Both the position numbers and the translations under genes were made by a program. From Tupaia tana (taxonomy: Eukaryota; Chordata; Mammalia; Scandentia; Tupaiidae): a stretch of DNA of 64,000 nt. Positions 32,254 to 43,408 of this stretch are shown one piece after another (position 1 is the first letter of the stretch; each line of letters begins with the position of its first letter). Where the stretch lies: assembly GCA_026018925.1 (NCBI GenBank), contig JAKSZU010000008.1:5074415-5138414 (forward strand), written 5' to 3'. The notes beneath the pieces are model-generated. The model made no database searches. It was not told the origin of the DNA and was given only the letters and a program-made list of their open reading frames with translations.

Positions 32254-34028
32254 AAGACTTTTAAAAGTTTTAAATGATCAAATAAGGCATGGCTTTCATT
32301 GCTATACCTCCCCCTGGAAAAATGAGCAAGATTGCCTTTGGCAGTAACCTCTGAATAGTTTTCTTCTTTTGCACTTGAAAAAGGTCTTAAAGAAAAGGCA
32401 GATTAGAGGGAATTTCTGAGTCATTGCTAATATCCGATGCCTTAGTAACAGAGAAAGATGAACTCTCAGACTTTGGTTTAGGGCCATCCTTTCAAGGAAA
32501 CAGAAATATTCTTGGCCTCTTTGAGGACAGGCCGCTGTCAAGCAGAATAGCTGCTACCAGGACATACTGCTCCTGGGAGCTTCGTCCCTGAGGAAATGCT
32601 TCCTGAAGTCCACGTCCTACTCAGAAACACAATGGCCAGGGCTTTCCCAGGGACCGGGCCCTGCCAGTGGTCAGGAGGGCCAGGGCAGTGCGGACTCTGT
32701 GCCTGGAACGGGAAGACAGTGCTGTTAGCTGACCACCTGCCTGCGTACGGAATGTGAAGTCTAGAACTCAGTGAGAGGTTAAAGACTAAAAGGGGGACTT
32801 CTGGGGCAAGAAAGAATGCTAGAGTGCTATCTGCACACACCCCTCAGACGCCAGGTGAGGGGGCTCAAGGCTCCTTCTCCGGGAAGCGTGAAAAGAGTGT
32901 GGGCCCCAGGAGACAGCTCTCCTGGAGGACTCTGGATGGCGCTCGAGGGCGAGCAGAGGCGTCAGTGGTTGGATGGCGCTGTGTCCCCACCCATGCAGAG
33001 CTCATGGTTTCTGGTGGCCAAATGTGGACCTCACGGGAGAGAGCCCAGACCCGTCACAGATGGACCCTATGGCACCAGCGCTCTGGTGGCCCGGGGGAAT
33101 TGTCAAGAGCCACCGCCGAGAGGGTGAATAGAGTCATGTGCTTTCACCTGGAAGAGGTCTCACCTGATCCAGAAATGTGCTAAGTTCCCTGAGACCTTTA
33201 CCCAAAGGTAGTTTTTACTTAGTTTGGAGATTTGAGAACGTATTGAAAATACTGTCATTAAATTGACAGAACCTTCACACCTCCAAGCATCCTCCATTTC
33301 ATTTCATCTCATAAAGGAAGACTTACTTTTCTCCCTTGATATTAAAAACTACCCTCCCATGTTTGCTGTTTCAGTAGTCTTCCCAACGAGACAGAAAAGG
33401 CCTCAGGGCAATTAATGAAATATGAGGTTCATTACATCTTTTCTGGCCAAGGAGAGGCTGAGACCCGGGTTATGCCCACATCCACCCAGGTTATGGCCCA
33501 AAAGGCATGTCTTAGCTGCATTGCAGTCGGGAAACCGACCCTGAGCACACGTGCAAGTTTACCCTGTGATGGCCCGCTGCCTCGCTGCTGTGTTCCTGGA
33601 GTTCAGATGTAAAGCGTAACTTGGAGCCAGTCAGTTGCCTGTGCCATTTGAAATGGACCAATGGGAATTCTTGATAAACAACGTGTGGTTTCTCCACTTC
33701 TTGCCCTTCCCTAGCAGCAAAAACCAGCCCTCCGGATAGCCAGGTCAGTGCGCACGTCCTAGGCCAGCGTCTGCCACCAGGCCAGTGCCCCACTTCCACT
33801 TCACTTACTGTGCCTCTGCCTTCCTAGGTAGGGCGACACTAAGACACCCAACCAATCTTAGCTTCACAGCACCATCCTCCTTCTCTCCTCACGGGGACTT
33901 CAGCATCAACAGTCTCCTTCTGAATATAAAAAAGAATCAAACAAAAACAAATAAGCACACTTAATTCCTTTTCTCCTCATTTTACAGGAATTTATTTTGG
34001 TGCGAAAAATATTAAAATCCATGCATAC
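32254..34028. other. 1.8 kb GC-richer unique sequence
   Basis: Frames of 95-119 codons open on both strands between 32.5 and 33.8 kb, but they overlap, use similar composition in all frames and show no domain, start context or splice pair I can support. No repeat recognised. Confidence 0.45.
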
Positions 34029-34258
34029 AGGCAGGTTCTGTGACACAGAAGTAACATGCAGCTCACGAGAACTGGGACCCCACATGGTGCCTGTGGTTCA
34101 AATTCCGGCCCAGTCAGCATGAAATGGGCCCCACACACAGGAGGACTGAGGACTGGACGAAGGGAGTGCCGGGTGACCGCCCCCCAGGGAGTTGCTCCTG
34201 TCTCTGTCTCTTCCTTGATCTCTCTCTCATGTATACACACACTCTACCACAAATAAGG
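34029..34258 (+). mobile_element. SINE-C, diverged
   Basis: CCCACATGGTGCCTGTGGTTC, read in two parts, and CCCCCCAGGGAGTTGCTCCT followed by a CT-rich stretch support the assignment. The tail is ACCACAAATAAGGG. Confidence 0.6.
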
Positions 34259-34784
34259 GAGGAAGATCCACATCTATCACATTCATAATATGCATTTCCC
34301 ATGAACTTTTGAAGACTATTCATATAGTTAAAAATAAAACTGTAAGAAGAAACAAAGAATACCTAGGTCAATATAAAGAGATACAAGGCTGTGTTGACCT
34401 AAAGACATTACAATGACAGTACTTAATAAAATGTGAAAATAGCATGACCTCTAACGTGTCAGTCACAGACACCTGCCCCCTCTCCTAGCTACGGTAGGGA
34501 TGAATGGACTTCCCCACAAACGCATTGTCTCTCCTCCGCATGAGTTGCTGGACCATTAACGGCGAAGGTCAGTGAGGCTGACAGACAAACCAACTCGGCT
34601 ACGATCATTCGGGTCCGTAGGAGGAGCAAGGTCCACAGTCTCACACTCGGAAGCAGCCAGAACCCCAGCCCGACCGGCCTGCTCTCTGCATCATGGACTG
34701 TGCTTCTCTTCCCTGCCGCAGCCACCAGACCCCATGCCTCACACTCCTCACGATCTGCCTGCCATCGGAAACCTTTAATAGCAT
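34259..34784. other. Unique sequence, GC-richer on the right
   Basis: No repeat or exon recognised. The long minus-strand frame here (34489-35121) runs through the SINEs on its right. Confidence 0.45.
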
Positions 34785-35050
34785 CGAGGCAGCAGGGGGT
34801 ATGGTGGTGAAGAGCGCTGGAATCTGGGGGTGATTTCTCGCTTTCTGTCTCTCTGTCTCTCTCTGTCTGTCTGGCGAGCGCATGCGCCCTATTGCAAAAA
34901 CCTCTCAAAAAAAAAAAAAAAAAAAGAGCACTGGAATCTCGCATGGCTGACAGTGATTCAAGTCCTGGACCTGGCGGCTTTCTCCCTCTTTCCCCCTCCT
35001 CTCTAGTCAAATTAAAATAAATGAATAAATAACATAATAATAATAGTAAA
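34785..35050 (+). mobile_element. SINE-B split by a SINE-A piece
   Basis: Head at 34785-34825 continues after the insert at 34940 with GCATGGCTGACAGTG, GGCGGCTTTCTCCC and the tail TCTAGTCAAATTAAAATAAA. Confidence 0.85.
34826..34924 (+). mobile_element. 5'-truncated SINE-A, 99 bp, inserted in SINE-B
   Basis: Starts at the GGGGGTGATTTCTCGC block and runs to the poly(A), lacking the promoter head. AGAGCGCTGGAATCT (34811-34825) and AGAGCACTGGAATCT (34925-34939) match at 14 of 15, so the truncated form is what was inserted. Confidence 0.92.
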
Positions 35051-35094
35051 CCTTTAACAGCAACACAGTCTCCACCAGCATTTACAAACGAAGA

Positions 35095-35312
35095 GCAAGC
35101 CAGGGCTGACCTCGAGGCCACAGGGTTGAGGGGCCAGATCCCACGTGGCCAACTGTGTGGTTTCAGTCCTGGCGCTGGCTGCTGGCAAACATGCTGGGTG
35201 CATATGTGCGTGCACGCTCAAAGTCCTGACAGGACCGGAGGATGAAGTGGTTGTGGGGGGTGCTTTCTCTCTCTCTGCCTCTCTCTGGGAGTGCCTGCAC
35301 CCTCTTGCAACT
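35095..35312 (+). mobile_element. SINE-A, strongly diverged
   Basis: GGGGCCAGATCCCACGTGGCC, read in parts, GTGCATATGTGCGTGCACGC and the CT-rich run are recognisable. The head lacks the A-box region. Confidence 0.6.
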
Positions 35313-35616
35313 TAACTAGATTGAGACTAAGCGGGTTGGCTTACACCGTTCCCGGGCCTGTGGGATCTGAGCTTCGGGAGTGTGCACGGAGCTGTCCGTG
35401 AGATCAAGAACAGGTGTGCCAGGCAGTCAGCGAGCAGTCGACATCAGCCCTCTCTCAGTGGCCTAAGTGATAGGAAAGCTACGGGAGCAGCACACACTGA
35501 AACCTCGTGAATCATGTGGACTGATCCTCTCAAAATGCTCTATGACAGCCTCATGCCACTATTTTGTATACTTGTCTATTTTTGTTTGTTTGTTCTCCGT
35601 GAGAGAAAGGTATATA
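35313..35616. other. Unique sequence, nothing recognised
   Basis: Moderately GC-rich, no repeat or exon recognised. Confidence 0.5.
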
Positions 35617-35868
35617 TTTTAAGGTTTTTTTTTGCTATCAGGCATGTGCTCTCACCAGAGAGAGACAGAGACAGTGAGAAGGAAGGTGGGAAATAAACTC
35701 CAAAGGGATGGCCATACCACACGCCCTTCTCATCCATTCTTCTCCCGGCATTTTGGGCACGCATGCACACGTGCCTGGCAAGATTTTCAAGTCACCAGGT
35801 CTGAGACTCGAATCATTGCAGTCAGGTGGGAGTCCAACACTTTAACCACCACACTACTTGCTGGTCCC
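35617..35868 (-). mobile_element. SINE-A
   Basis: Reversed blocks from TTTTTTTTTGCTATCAGGC to ACCACCACACTACTTGCTGG are continuous. Confidence 0.88.
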
Positions 35869-36194
35869 CAAGAGAGAGTCCCTTCTCATAGCAATCCCTG
35901 TCCCAGCCTCCTAGGGGCGAGGACCACAGGCACACGCAGCCAGGCCCAACCTGTTTAGGTGAACCGAGGGTCCAAACCTGGCCCCTCCACGTGGTCTTGG
36001 CCATCACACAGAGGCACCCTGGTGCTTGTGCCACATTTTAGTTTCTCACTGTATAAGTCTCAAAATAGAAGCAATAATCAGTAAGTCTATACTAACTCAG
36101 AGGTTACGTAACAAAGCTTTGGCTTTTTTGTTTTTAGTTTGAATATGAATTTTAATATACAGGTAAGGTCTATTTAAGAACTTCATAATTTCAG
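35869..36194. other. Unassigned sequence with a short 7SL-like stretch
   Basis: 35903-35950 (CAGCCTCCTAGGGGCGAGGA, CCACAGGCACACGCAG) loosely resembles reversed 7SL/Alu-type sequence, but is too short and diverged to call. Confidence 0.3.
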
Positions 36195-36455
36195 GCAGTT
36201 GAGTCGTAATAAAGGTTCTTTTTTGAGAAATTACTATCAGTGAGTGGCGAGTGAATGTGAAGGCTTAGAACTCACTGTACGCTACTGCAGACTTCATAAA
36301 CCCTGTACGTTTAGGCTAGACTAATTTTTTTTAGTAACAATTTTAACTTACTATAATGTTTTTACTCTATAAAGTTTACATTTTAAAACCTTACAACTCT
36401 TTTGTAATAACCTTTAGCTTAAAACACACGTTTCAAAACTATATAAAATGTTTTT
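36195..36455 (+). mobile_element. Old DNA transposon remnant, internal part
   Basis: GAGTGGCGAGTGAATGTGAA, GCTACTGCAGACTTCATAAA, ACGTTTAGGCTAGACTAA, TAACTTACTATAATGTTTTT and TTTTGTAATAACCTTTAGCT follow the order of a placental DNA transposon family (hAT-like in my judgement, name uncertain) also present at 54.7-55.3 kb. Confidence 0.55.
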
Positions 36456-36464
36456 CTATTATTT

Positions 36465-36712
36465 TACTTGCTAGAGGGCACATGTGCTTGCCAGAGAGAG
36501 ACAGTGAGACAGAGAGAGAGCAGGAGAGGAGGATAGCCTCCCGGGGAGAAGTGGCCATGCCACAGCCCCGTCTTTATTTCTGCATTCCAGTGGGATCTGG
36601 GCACGCACGCACATGCACCAGGCTTGCTTTTCACGCAAGAAGGTCCAGGACGTGGACCTGCCGGTCGGCTTGTGGGATCTAGCTGCTGGAACCACCCTGA
36701 CAAGGCCGGCCC
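36465..36712 (-). mobile_element. SINE-A, diverged
   Basis: Reversed: TTGCTAGAGGGCACATGTGC, GGGCACGCACGCACATGCAC. The head is altered at its end (GACAAGGCCGGCCC). Confidence 0.8.
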
Positions 36713-36992
36713 TACATCCATATTTCTAAGGTACCATTTATTTCTTACCTAAAACAAACTCCCTCTGTCAGACAACAGAAGTGCCTGAAGCTAAAGCATT
36801 CCAGGAACGGAGGAGGAGAGGGATTTGATGGAATTTCCATGGAGTCCTGCATATATAAGGTTGCATATGTAAGTCTTGTATATATAAAGGTCCCTCACGT
36901 GGCCATTCCGATTCTGCCATCCCGCCTCAACGCGTAATGGCAAACGAGCAATTTACATTGCATTTTGGCACAGTTACTGCCTCTCTTTTTGA

Positions 36993-37110
36993 GAGGAGAT
37001 TGTGGTGTGGCCATCCCCCCTGGAAGGTGATTTCTCACTCTTTGTCTCTTTGTCTCTCTCTGTCTTTCTGGTGGGCACTCGCCCTACAGCAAAAAACCTC
37101 TCAAAAAAAA
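36993..37110 (+). mobile_element. 5'-truncated SINE-A
   Basis: Begins at GAGAGGAGATTGTGGTGTGG and runs to the A tail, without the head or GCGTGTGCGTG stretch. A second truncated copy comparable to the one at 34.8 kb. The target duplication is not clear. Confidence 0.75.
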
Positions 37111-37149
37111 ATTACTCATGTGCTAATAGTCACTTAAAATTTAAATTTG

Positions 37150-37555
37150 CAATTTTTCCCAGCAGCCAGGAAACAGGTGTTATTGTTACCACTCCCCTTA
37201 AGGTTTTTGTCATAGGGCGCATGCACTCGCCCAAGAGAGACAGAGACAGTGAGAAGGGAAGCGAGACATCACCCCCAGGTGTGATGGCCACACTCCAATC
37301 CCTTCTCCTCCACTCTCCCCCCGGGATTTTGGGTGGGCACACACATCCACCTGACATAATTTTCAAGCTGCTAAGTCCAGGACTCAAACCACAGTCGGCC
37401 ATGTGGGAGTCCAGCAGCGTAACCACGATGCCACCCCCTTTAAGATGAGAGCACTGAAGCACAGAAGGCTAAGCGTGCCCAAGGCCCCAGAAGTCAGAGC
37501 TGAGGAGCAGGGGCATGTGTGACCCCCAGCCTGCTCAGCCCCATGCTCCCTCGCA
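37150..37555 (+). mobile_element. MIR split by SINE-A
   Basis: CAGGTGTTATTGTTACCACT before the SINE and AAGATGAGAGCACTGAAGCA, GCTAAGCGTGCCCAAGGCCC and CAGAGCTGAGGAGCAGGGGC after it form the MIR core in order. Confidence 0.8.
37203..37430 (-). mobile_element. SINE-A inserted in MIR
   Basis: Flanks CCACTCCCCTTAAG (37189-37202) and CCACCCCCTTTAAG (from 37431) are near-identical. The head end appears to lack its first few bases. Confidence 0.88.
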
Positions 37556-37639
37556 CTGTCCTGCCGTTCCATTTCGTTTGCGTTGTAATCTTTTATCACT
37601 GTATTGGCTAGGATCCACCTTACAATTTTGTTGTTGTTG

Positions 37640-37830
37640 TTTGTTTATTATTTTGTAAGAGAGAGACAGACAGATGATCAGTCGCCGTCCACAGGGTCGT
37701 CATGCCCTTACCCACCACCAGACTGAGCCTTGGGCCCCTGCATACCCCGAGTGCTCAACGTCTCAGGACCTGAATCAGGACTTTCCCAAGTGAGACAAGA
37801 TCCCTGACCCCTGTGCCATCACCAAAATTC
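37640..37830 (-). mobile_element. Diverged SINE, possibly SINE-C
   Basis: A left TTTGTTTATTATTTTGTAAG tail, a GAGAGAGACAGACAG run and a CCTGACCCCTGTGCCATCAC head-like right end. Confidence 0.45.
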
Positions 37831-37919
37831 TACACAGCACGGGTAGGAGTAGTCACATGGGACAATCCTCTGGGTCCTAAATTTATGTGGCATGCTTTCA
37901 GCATTTTGCAATTACATTT

Positions 37920-38045
37920 GATATTTGCTGTAAAACTCACTCCTTTGTCACATCAGTACTGTGGAGCAGGTAGGATAGATACATTGATTTTGTAGCTGAG
38001 TAAACTGGCATAGAACTATGAACTGGTGTGTGTACGACCACTCAC
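37920..38045 (+). mobile_element. Possible MIR fragment
   Basis: GTGGAGCAGGTAGGATAGAT, GATTTTGTAGCTGAGTAAAC and GTGTGTACGACCACTCACG resemble the MIR core in order. Confidence 0.4.
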
Positions 38046-38579
38046 GAAGGCAAAGATAAGAAGGAAACCGAGACTTCCGACCCTCACCCATCTGCTGCTT
38101 CCCTGAAAACCCAGGACACCCCCACCTCGGTAGTGGTGCCACCCACACGCCAGATGCAGGGGGAACTGAGCCCCGCCTGAGACTAAACACTTCCAGGAAG
38201 AAGGGACCTTTCAGTGTGTCACTAGCTTCAAGGTAAACCAAATCCCTCAGACTGGGGTGAAAGTATGACAGTTTTCAAGCTGTCACGCGAGTCACCATGT
38301 GCGCTGGGGCAGGTTTTCTCTGGATTCTTTTCCGTAGGTAAAAAAATTTTGCCCCTCTGTAGTGTCATGCTTGGCACTATGACCGAACTTTCAATAAAGA
38401 AGTCAACTTGTGGGCTACATTCACGCAGTTTTACCTTTGGGGAGTTCTAATTAGAGAAGAGAAGGAGAGAGCTCATTAACCTTTCTTGTAAACTTCATTA
38501 TTTATTCATGTTGCATAATTTTTAACTAAAGGATGCAGGTGTTGCTTTCTTCTTTCATAATATGATTTTTAAATTCAGG

Positions 38580-38627
<48 letters not shown>

Positions 38628-39934
38628 CAAGTTCATGGAAACTGTACATTATCCAAAACTATGCATGAATTGTTTTTAATTTTAAGTGGCACCAAAATGA
38701 ATTCTTGCTTTGACTTCATTGTTCTGCAAGCATTTTGAAGTTTCCTTGCTCATCTCAGCTTCCAGTCTGCTACCTCTCCCATCTCGGGAGTGGCGCCAAG
38801 CTGTCGTGTATGCTAAGAGCATGGGATCACTGGTCTGCCTCTGTTCTCACTGAGCATCGCTGAGACGTGACACATGCTCCGTATTCTACAACCTGACACA
38901 TCCCTGGTTTCTAGGCCTATTTCTAGATCAAAGAAAATAAACGAAAAGAAAAACAAAAGGTTGATCCATGTCAACAATACAGACAGACGTAGCTTAGATT
39001 TCCAGAACAATGCACACTTTGCCCTGAGAAAGACAGTGAGGATGCAGCGTCAAAACAAAATGTATGAAGAATTAAGTATTTTGAAGAATATGGACAAGTC
39101 AAATGAGACACCTGGTCTTCTAAAATGTTGTTAGAATAGAAAATGCAGATGTATATCAAACAACTAGTCAAGTTAATACATTCTATAAAAATCAGGTTTG
39201 CATTGTTTTTACAAAAAGTCTAGCTTATGACATGAAAGTTGGAGTAGATACAATGATAGACCATGTGCGAAATCAGTTACCTATGAGTTAATAAGCTTAA
39301 ATTCAGTAACTGGAAAGGTAAAATGTAGTGAATAAAATACAAACCACTTGCAGGCCCCTGAGTACCGTTTGCTGTCCTGGTGTGGGCCCAGAGCCCTGGT
39401 GACCTCTCTAGCCCTTCTTCCTGTGGGACGGACGCAGTTCCGAAGTGCCACAGGAAGTTCAAATTAACAAAGTTATACTAAACAACACACTGGAATAACA
39501 GGAATTGCAGCAAAGGGCCTTAAGGAGAACTTGAATGTCAGATGGCCTTTAAAGATGCTGTAGTTTTGAACGAATACCGAATAAAAGTGGCACTTAGCTC
39601 CTCCCCGAGCTTCGCTCGTCAGTGGCAGGTCGGAGGGCATGCCCTTCAGTCATCTCAGACGTAGAAACCTTTCCAAGTAACACTTGTGTCCTTCAATACA
39701 CGCGCTGTCGCTGCACCTTTTCCAGCTTTCCACCCCACGCGTTGGCACGATTAAGTCCATCTTCTGAGATTCAAAATGCAAAAATTAAAACTTTGACTAT
39801 TCACATAGGACATGATACTTTGCCTAACAAATTCAAGTGAATCTAGAAATAAATAAACAGCTCTATGGTCAGTATGAAAACATACTTCTGAATGTCAACA
39901 AACATATAGAAAATATACTTGTAAAGACATCCAT
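38046..39934. other. 1.9 kb unique sequence with (TA)n at 38584-38624
   Basis: A pure TA run of about 20 units is the only feature I recognise. Small frames present have no recognisable domain. Confidence 0.5.
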
Positions 39935-40197
39935 TCTTTTTACGTTTCTTTATTTGTTTCTTCCACGTGTGAGAGATCTACACAGAGAGAAAGAGGGAGA
40001 GGGAGGAAGAGATAGAGAGACAGCACCACCAGCGGGGTCTCAGGCTGCGACCCATCCCAGATTTCAGCCAGCTGTGGATCACGGGCCAGGGTGTGCCAGG
40101 GGCTCGGGGAGGTCTCAGACTTGAAATGGGGACCTTCCCAGGTGGAACTGCCTCACAGGATCAGGTTTGATGGCAGTTTCATCATCGGCCCCCCCCC
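39935..40197 (-). mobile_element. SINE-C
   Basis: Reversed tail TTCTTTATTTGTTTCTTCCA, AG-rich run, ATTTCAGCCAGCTGTGGATC and a head ending near CATCATCGGCCCCCCCCC. Confidence 0.65.
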
Positions 40198-41327
40198 CAA
40201 GCATCTACTTTTTAGTAGACATCGCAGCTTAATAGTTCTAGCAACACATCTAATGAAAGATATGGAGCACATTCATGGGGGAGTGCAGTGCTAGTAACAA
40301 CGGAAGGCCGTAAGTAAAGGGACAGTCAGTGCAGTTGTGGGAGAAGACTTGGTCTCAGAAACTAGCTTCCGTAAACGGACCTATCTATTCAATGCAATTC
40401 CGATGGGAATCCCAATGGTATGCATTTTTAAAGCTGATTTCAGAGTTCATATGGAAATGCTAAGGAATTCAACTAGTCAAGCCGTCTCTGCAGAAAGCAG
40501 CCTCCGCTCACTCTTCCAGACGTTGAGGCCTGTGTGCTGATGCAGGCTTTCCTTGTGACACTGTCACCAGGGAGAGGGACAGGCCAGTACAACAAACAGA
40601 GGGCCCAGAACAAATGTGAAATGCAGGGGAACTTTCTGAGCAGCCAGGCCTGCAGAAATGGCAGAACAATGCCTTAATGAGCAGAGGTGTCATCCTATTG
40701 AGAAGGGTGATAGATCTACATAACAAATGCCAATGGCAGAGAGATTCAAGGAAAACATTAGAGAGGAAAGGTACTTTAGCATTGTTTTAAGAAAACGCAT
40801 TGTAGCTTAAGAAGCATTGCTTAGCAAAGCTCAAAATAGGGATCATAAAGGAAAAGCTGACAATCACCTATTTGAAAGCCTGAAACTTTCATAACCAGAA
40901 AAGTACGATGACAAATAGACGTCAAAACTGGAGAAAATACTTGCAATGCATAGGAAAGACAAAGACTCAGAATATGAAATGTTCGAAGAACTCCTAAAAT
41001 TAATATTTTACAAAGGAAGCATCCTAATGGAAAAGCAAATTAAGAATGTAAAAGGGCAATCCACAAAAAAGCAAGAGCTACAGACAGAAAATGGACATTC
41101 AGAAGTATCCTATTAGACTTTTTTCAGAGAAATGGATCTTGAAGTCACAATAGACAGAATATCACATACAGCAGTACGTTTGATGAGTCCAACAAACTTC
41201 CCTAAAGGAAAGATACGGGAAAAAGAGTTGTCACATTCTGCTAGTGGGAGTGTCAGTTTATACAACTGCTTTGTGGATTAATTGGTCATTTTGATGAAGA
41301 CAGCTATACACTGAGAATCAGCAATTA
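40198..41327 (+). mobile_element. Old L1 ORF2 fragment, heavily decayed
   Basis: Recognisable in order: CTATTCAATGCAATTCCGAT, GAATCCCAATGGTATGCATT, TTCATATGGAAATGCTAAGG, then GAGAAAATACTTGCAATGCA, GAAGAACTCCTAAAATTAAT and CTAGTGGGAGTGTCAGTTTA. No frame survives. It ends where two nested SINE-A copies begin. Confidence 0.7.
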
Positions 41328-41881
41328 CGGACTAGCAGATGGCGTGCTTGTTACTTGGACTCCTACATGGCTGACTTTGGTTTGAATCCCAAACCTGGTG
41401 GCTTCCAAATCATGTCGGGTATGTGTGCGTGCATGCCCAAGATCCTGGGAGAAGAATGGAAGAGAAGGGATTGTGGCATGAACATCCCATCCGGGGAGGG
41501 GGGGGGATGATTTTTCACTTTCCATCTCACTGTCTCTGTCTCTCTCTCTGGCAAGCGTATGAGTCCTAAGATAAAAGCCTCTAAAAATGGGACCAGCAGT
41601 TAGCATAATGGCTGTCGCTGGACTCCCATGTAGTCGACCGCAGTTCGAGTCCCGGATCCAGTGGCTTAAACTCACGATGGGCGCGTGTGCGTGTGCGCCC
41701 AAAATCCTGAGAGGAGAATGGAGGAGAAGGGAGGAGAAGGGATTGCAGCATGGCCATCCTCCCTGGGGGGAGATTTCTCGCTTTCTATCTCTCTGTCAGT
41801 CTGTCTGGAGAGCGCACGGGCCCTATAGCAAAAAACCTCTCAAAAATAAAAACAAAAAAGCCTCTAAAAATAAAAAAAAAA
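41328..41881 (+). mobile_element. SINE-A (older), its tail split by a younger SINE-A
   Basis: The exact 14-bp duplication AGAATCAGCAATTA at 41314-41327 and 41882-41895 brackets the whole nest. Own sequence is 41328-41588 plus the tail remnant 41872-41881. Confidence 0.92.
41589..41855 (+). mobile_element. SINE-A (younger), nested
   Basis: The exact 16-bp duplication AAAAGCCTCTAAAAAT at 41573-41588 and 41856-41871 derives from the older SINE tail. A GGAGAAGG unit is duplicated internally. Confidence 0.94.
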
Positions 41882-42154
41882 AGAATCAGCAATTATATTG
41901 TATTACATACACACATCTGAAAGGATATATGCATTCTTTCAACCTCTCCATTCAATTACTTTAAATATTTTATTTAAAAAAATAAGCTTTTTGGAAAGTG
42001 AAGGATGAGCATGTGCATACATGTAAACCACCTGAGAAATAATTTAGTATCTTTAAAGCTAATCTGAAACTCAACATAACATCAGCTTCTACAACACTTC
42101 ATTTGGTTCTAACTATGTCACTCATAAAGCCTCCATACTTGGATAAGCATTCTA

Positions 42155-42231
42155 CTGGGTTGTCAGAAAAGTCGTGACACATTTTTTTCTGTTTTTCTAC
42201 CCAAAGATGAATCATAACTTTTCCAACAAAC
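42155..42231. mobile_element. Mariner-type MITE, 77 bp
   Basis: Left CTGGGTTGTCAGAAAAGTCG and right (reverse complement) GTTTGTTGGAAAAGTTATGA inverted ends, TA at 42153-42154 and 42232-42233. Centre T-rich, as in the other copies. Confidence 0.85.
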
Positions 42232-42416
42232 TAACAATAATTTATTTTCCCTTTTAAAAGGAGAATTCTTGAATAAGGCTTCTAAATATTCCCCTCCATC
42301 ATCACTATACATTTAGCATTAATGTATGCTAAAAACTATTAAGAATTTACTCAAAACCTGGGATCTCAATAACCCAGGTCCAGTGAAGAGTAGGACTCTC
42401 CTGGGGTGAGTGTCCC

Positions 42417-42623
42417 CTAGGCCCAGTGGGCGTCCTGAGCTATTTTCATGCCTTGGGCTCTAGTGGATTCTCGTTCACTTTTAAAAGAGGCTGGAATGCT
42501 GGCCGGATGATCCTCGGGGCTCTCTTCCTCTGACTTAATTCCGTTTCTACTCTCCAGTGAGTCAGAGTCCCTGGAATTTAGAGCTACTGTGGGAACCAGG
42601 CTGTGGGACTGGCCGCCACTAGA
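42417..42623 (-). other. Coding-like segment of unknown origin (candidate terminal exon or retrocopy remnant)
   Basis: On the minus strand about 67 codons run to a TAG stop at 42417-42419. The peptide is Ser/Glu-rich and hydrophilic (contains NGIKSEEESPEDHPASI). At its upstream edge TTTGCTTTCTTGGATTGCAT followed by CTAG looks like a splice acceptor. A SINE-C lies just upstream of that, as intronic DNA often has. I do not recognise the protein, and the length is within chance range. Confidence 0.3.
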
Positions 42624-42654
42624 TGCAATCCAAGAAAGCAAACCTGGACGTGGC

Positions 42655-42890
42655 CTGGCTGGGACGCAGCAGTCACGGTTTACTCGGGTGGTGCTGGGTC
42701 CCTGTGGGAGAGCGCGGGCTCCGTCTCCCGGCTGACCTGCACAGGCTGAGTGTGTGCTCATGGTCCTGGCCGGCTGGGGAGGATTTGAGGAGATTCTGGC
42801 ATGAACAAGGCGTGAAGCCCCATTGTGCTTATCTTTCTGTTTCTGTCTCTCACTTTCATGAAAGAAAAAAATAAACATTAAAAAAAAAAT
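42655..42890 (+). mobile_element. SINE-C
   Basis: GCTGACCTGCACAGGCTGAG, GGCCGGCTGGGGAGGATTTG, the CT run and the tail AAAAAATAAACATTAAAA with AATAAA are visible. The head is diverged. Confidence 0.65.
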
Positions 42891-42896
42891 CATGGA

Positions 42897-43143
42897 GGGA
42901 CCAGCAGGTGGTGTAACGGTTAAGTCGCTGGACTCCTGCACAATCGACCACTGTTCAAGTTGTAGACCTGCTGGCTTAAAACTCATGCTGGATACGTGTG
43001 CGTGCATGCCCGAGATCCCAAGAGGAGAATGGAAGAGAAGGGATTGTGCTGTGGCCATCCTTCTAGAGGGAGATTTCTTGCTTTTGTCTCTCTGGCAACC
43101 ACACTCATCCTATAGCAAAAATGTCTCCCCCAAAAAAGAAGGA
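42897..43143 (+). mobile_element. SINE-A, first of a head-to-tail trio
   Basis: All blocks are present. A short A tail is interrupted by CCCCC. Confidence 0.88.
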
Positions 43144-43167
43144 CACTTAAAAATGTGTTCCTTAAGG

Positions 43168-43400
43168 CCAACAGGTGGTATAGTGGCTAAGGCGCTAGAC
43201 TTCCACGTGGCTGACTGTTGTTGGAGTCCTGGACCTGGTGGCTTGAAAATTATGCCAAGGGCGTGTGCGTGCAGAGAAGGAGTTGCGGATGGTCATTGGT
43301 CCAGGGGGTGGTTTCTCACCTTTTCTCTCTGTCTCTCCAGAGAGAATGCACATGCACCCCACGGCAAAAATGTCTCTCTGAAAAACAAACAAAAATACTG
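43168..43400 (+). mobile_element. SINE-A with internal deletion, second of trio
   Basis: Lacks part of the CCCAAGATCCCGAGAGGAG region between GTGTGCGTGC and GAGAAGGAG. The rest is in order. Confidence 0.82.
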
Positions 43401-43408
43401 TTTCTCGG

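Noticed and set aside
32816-33183. Overlapping frames of 103 and 119 codons in GC-richer DNA
   Set aside because: Two frames overlap on the same strand and others open opposite; composition explains them and no domain is seen.
35903-35950. Reversed 7SL/Alu-like stretch
   Set aside because: Only about 48 bases at loose similarity, with no partner arm or poly(A); not enough to claim a 7SL-derived SINE.
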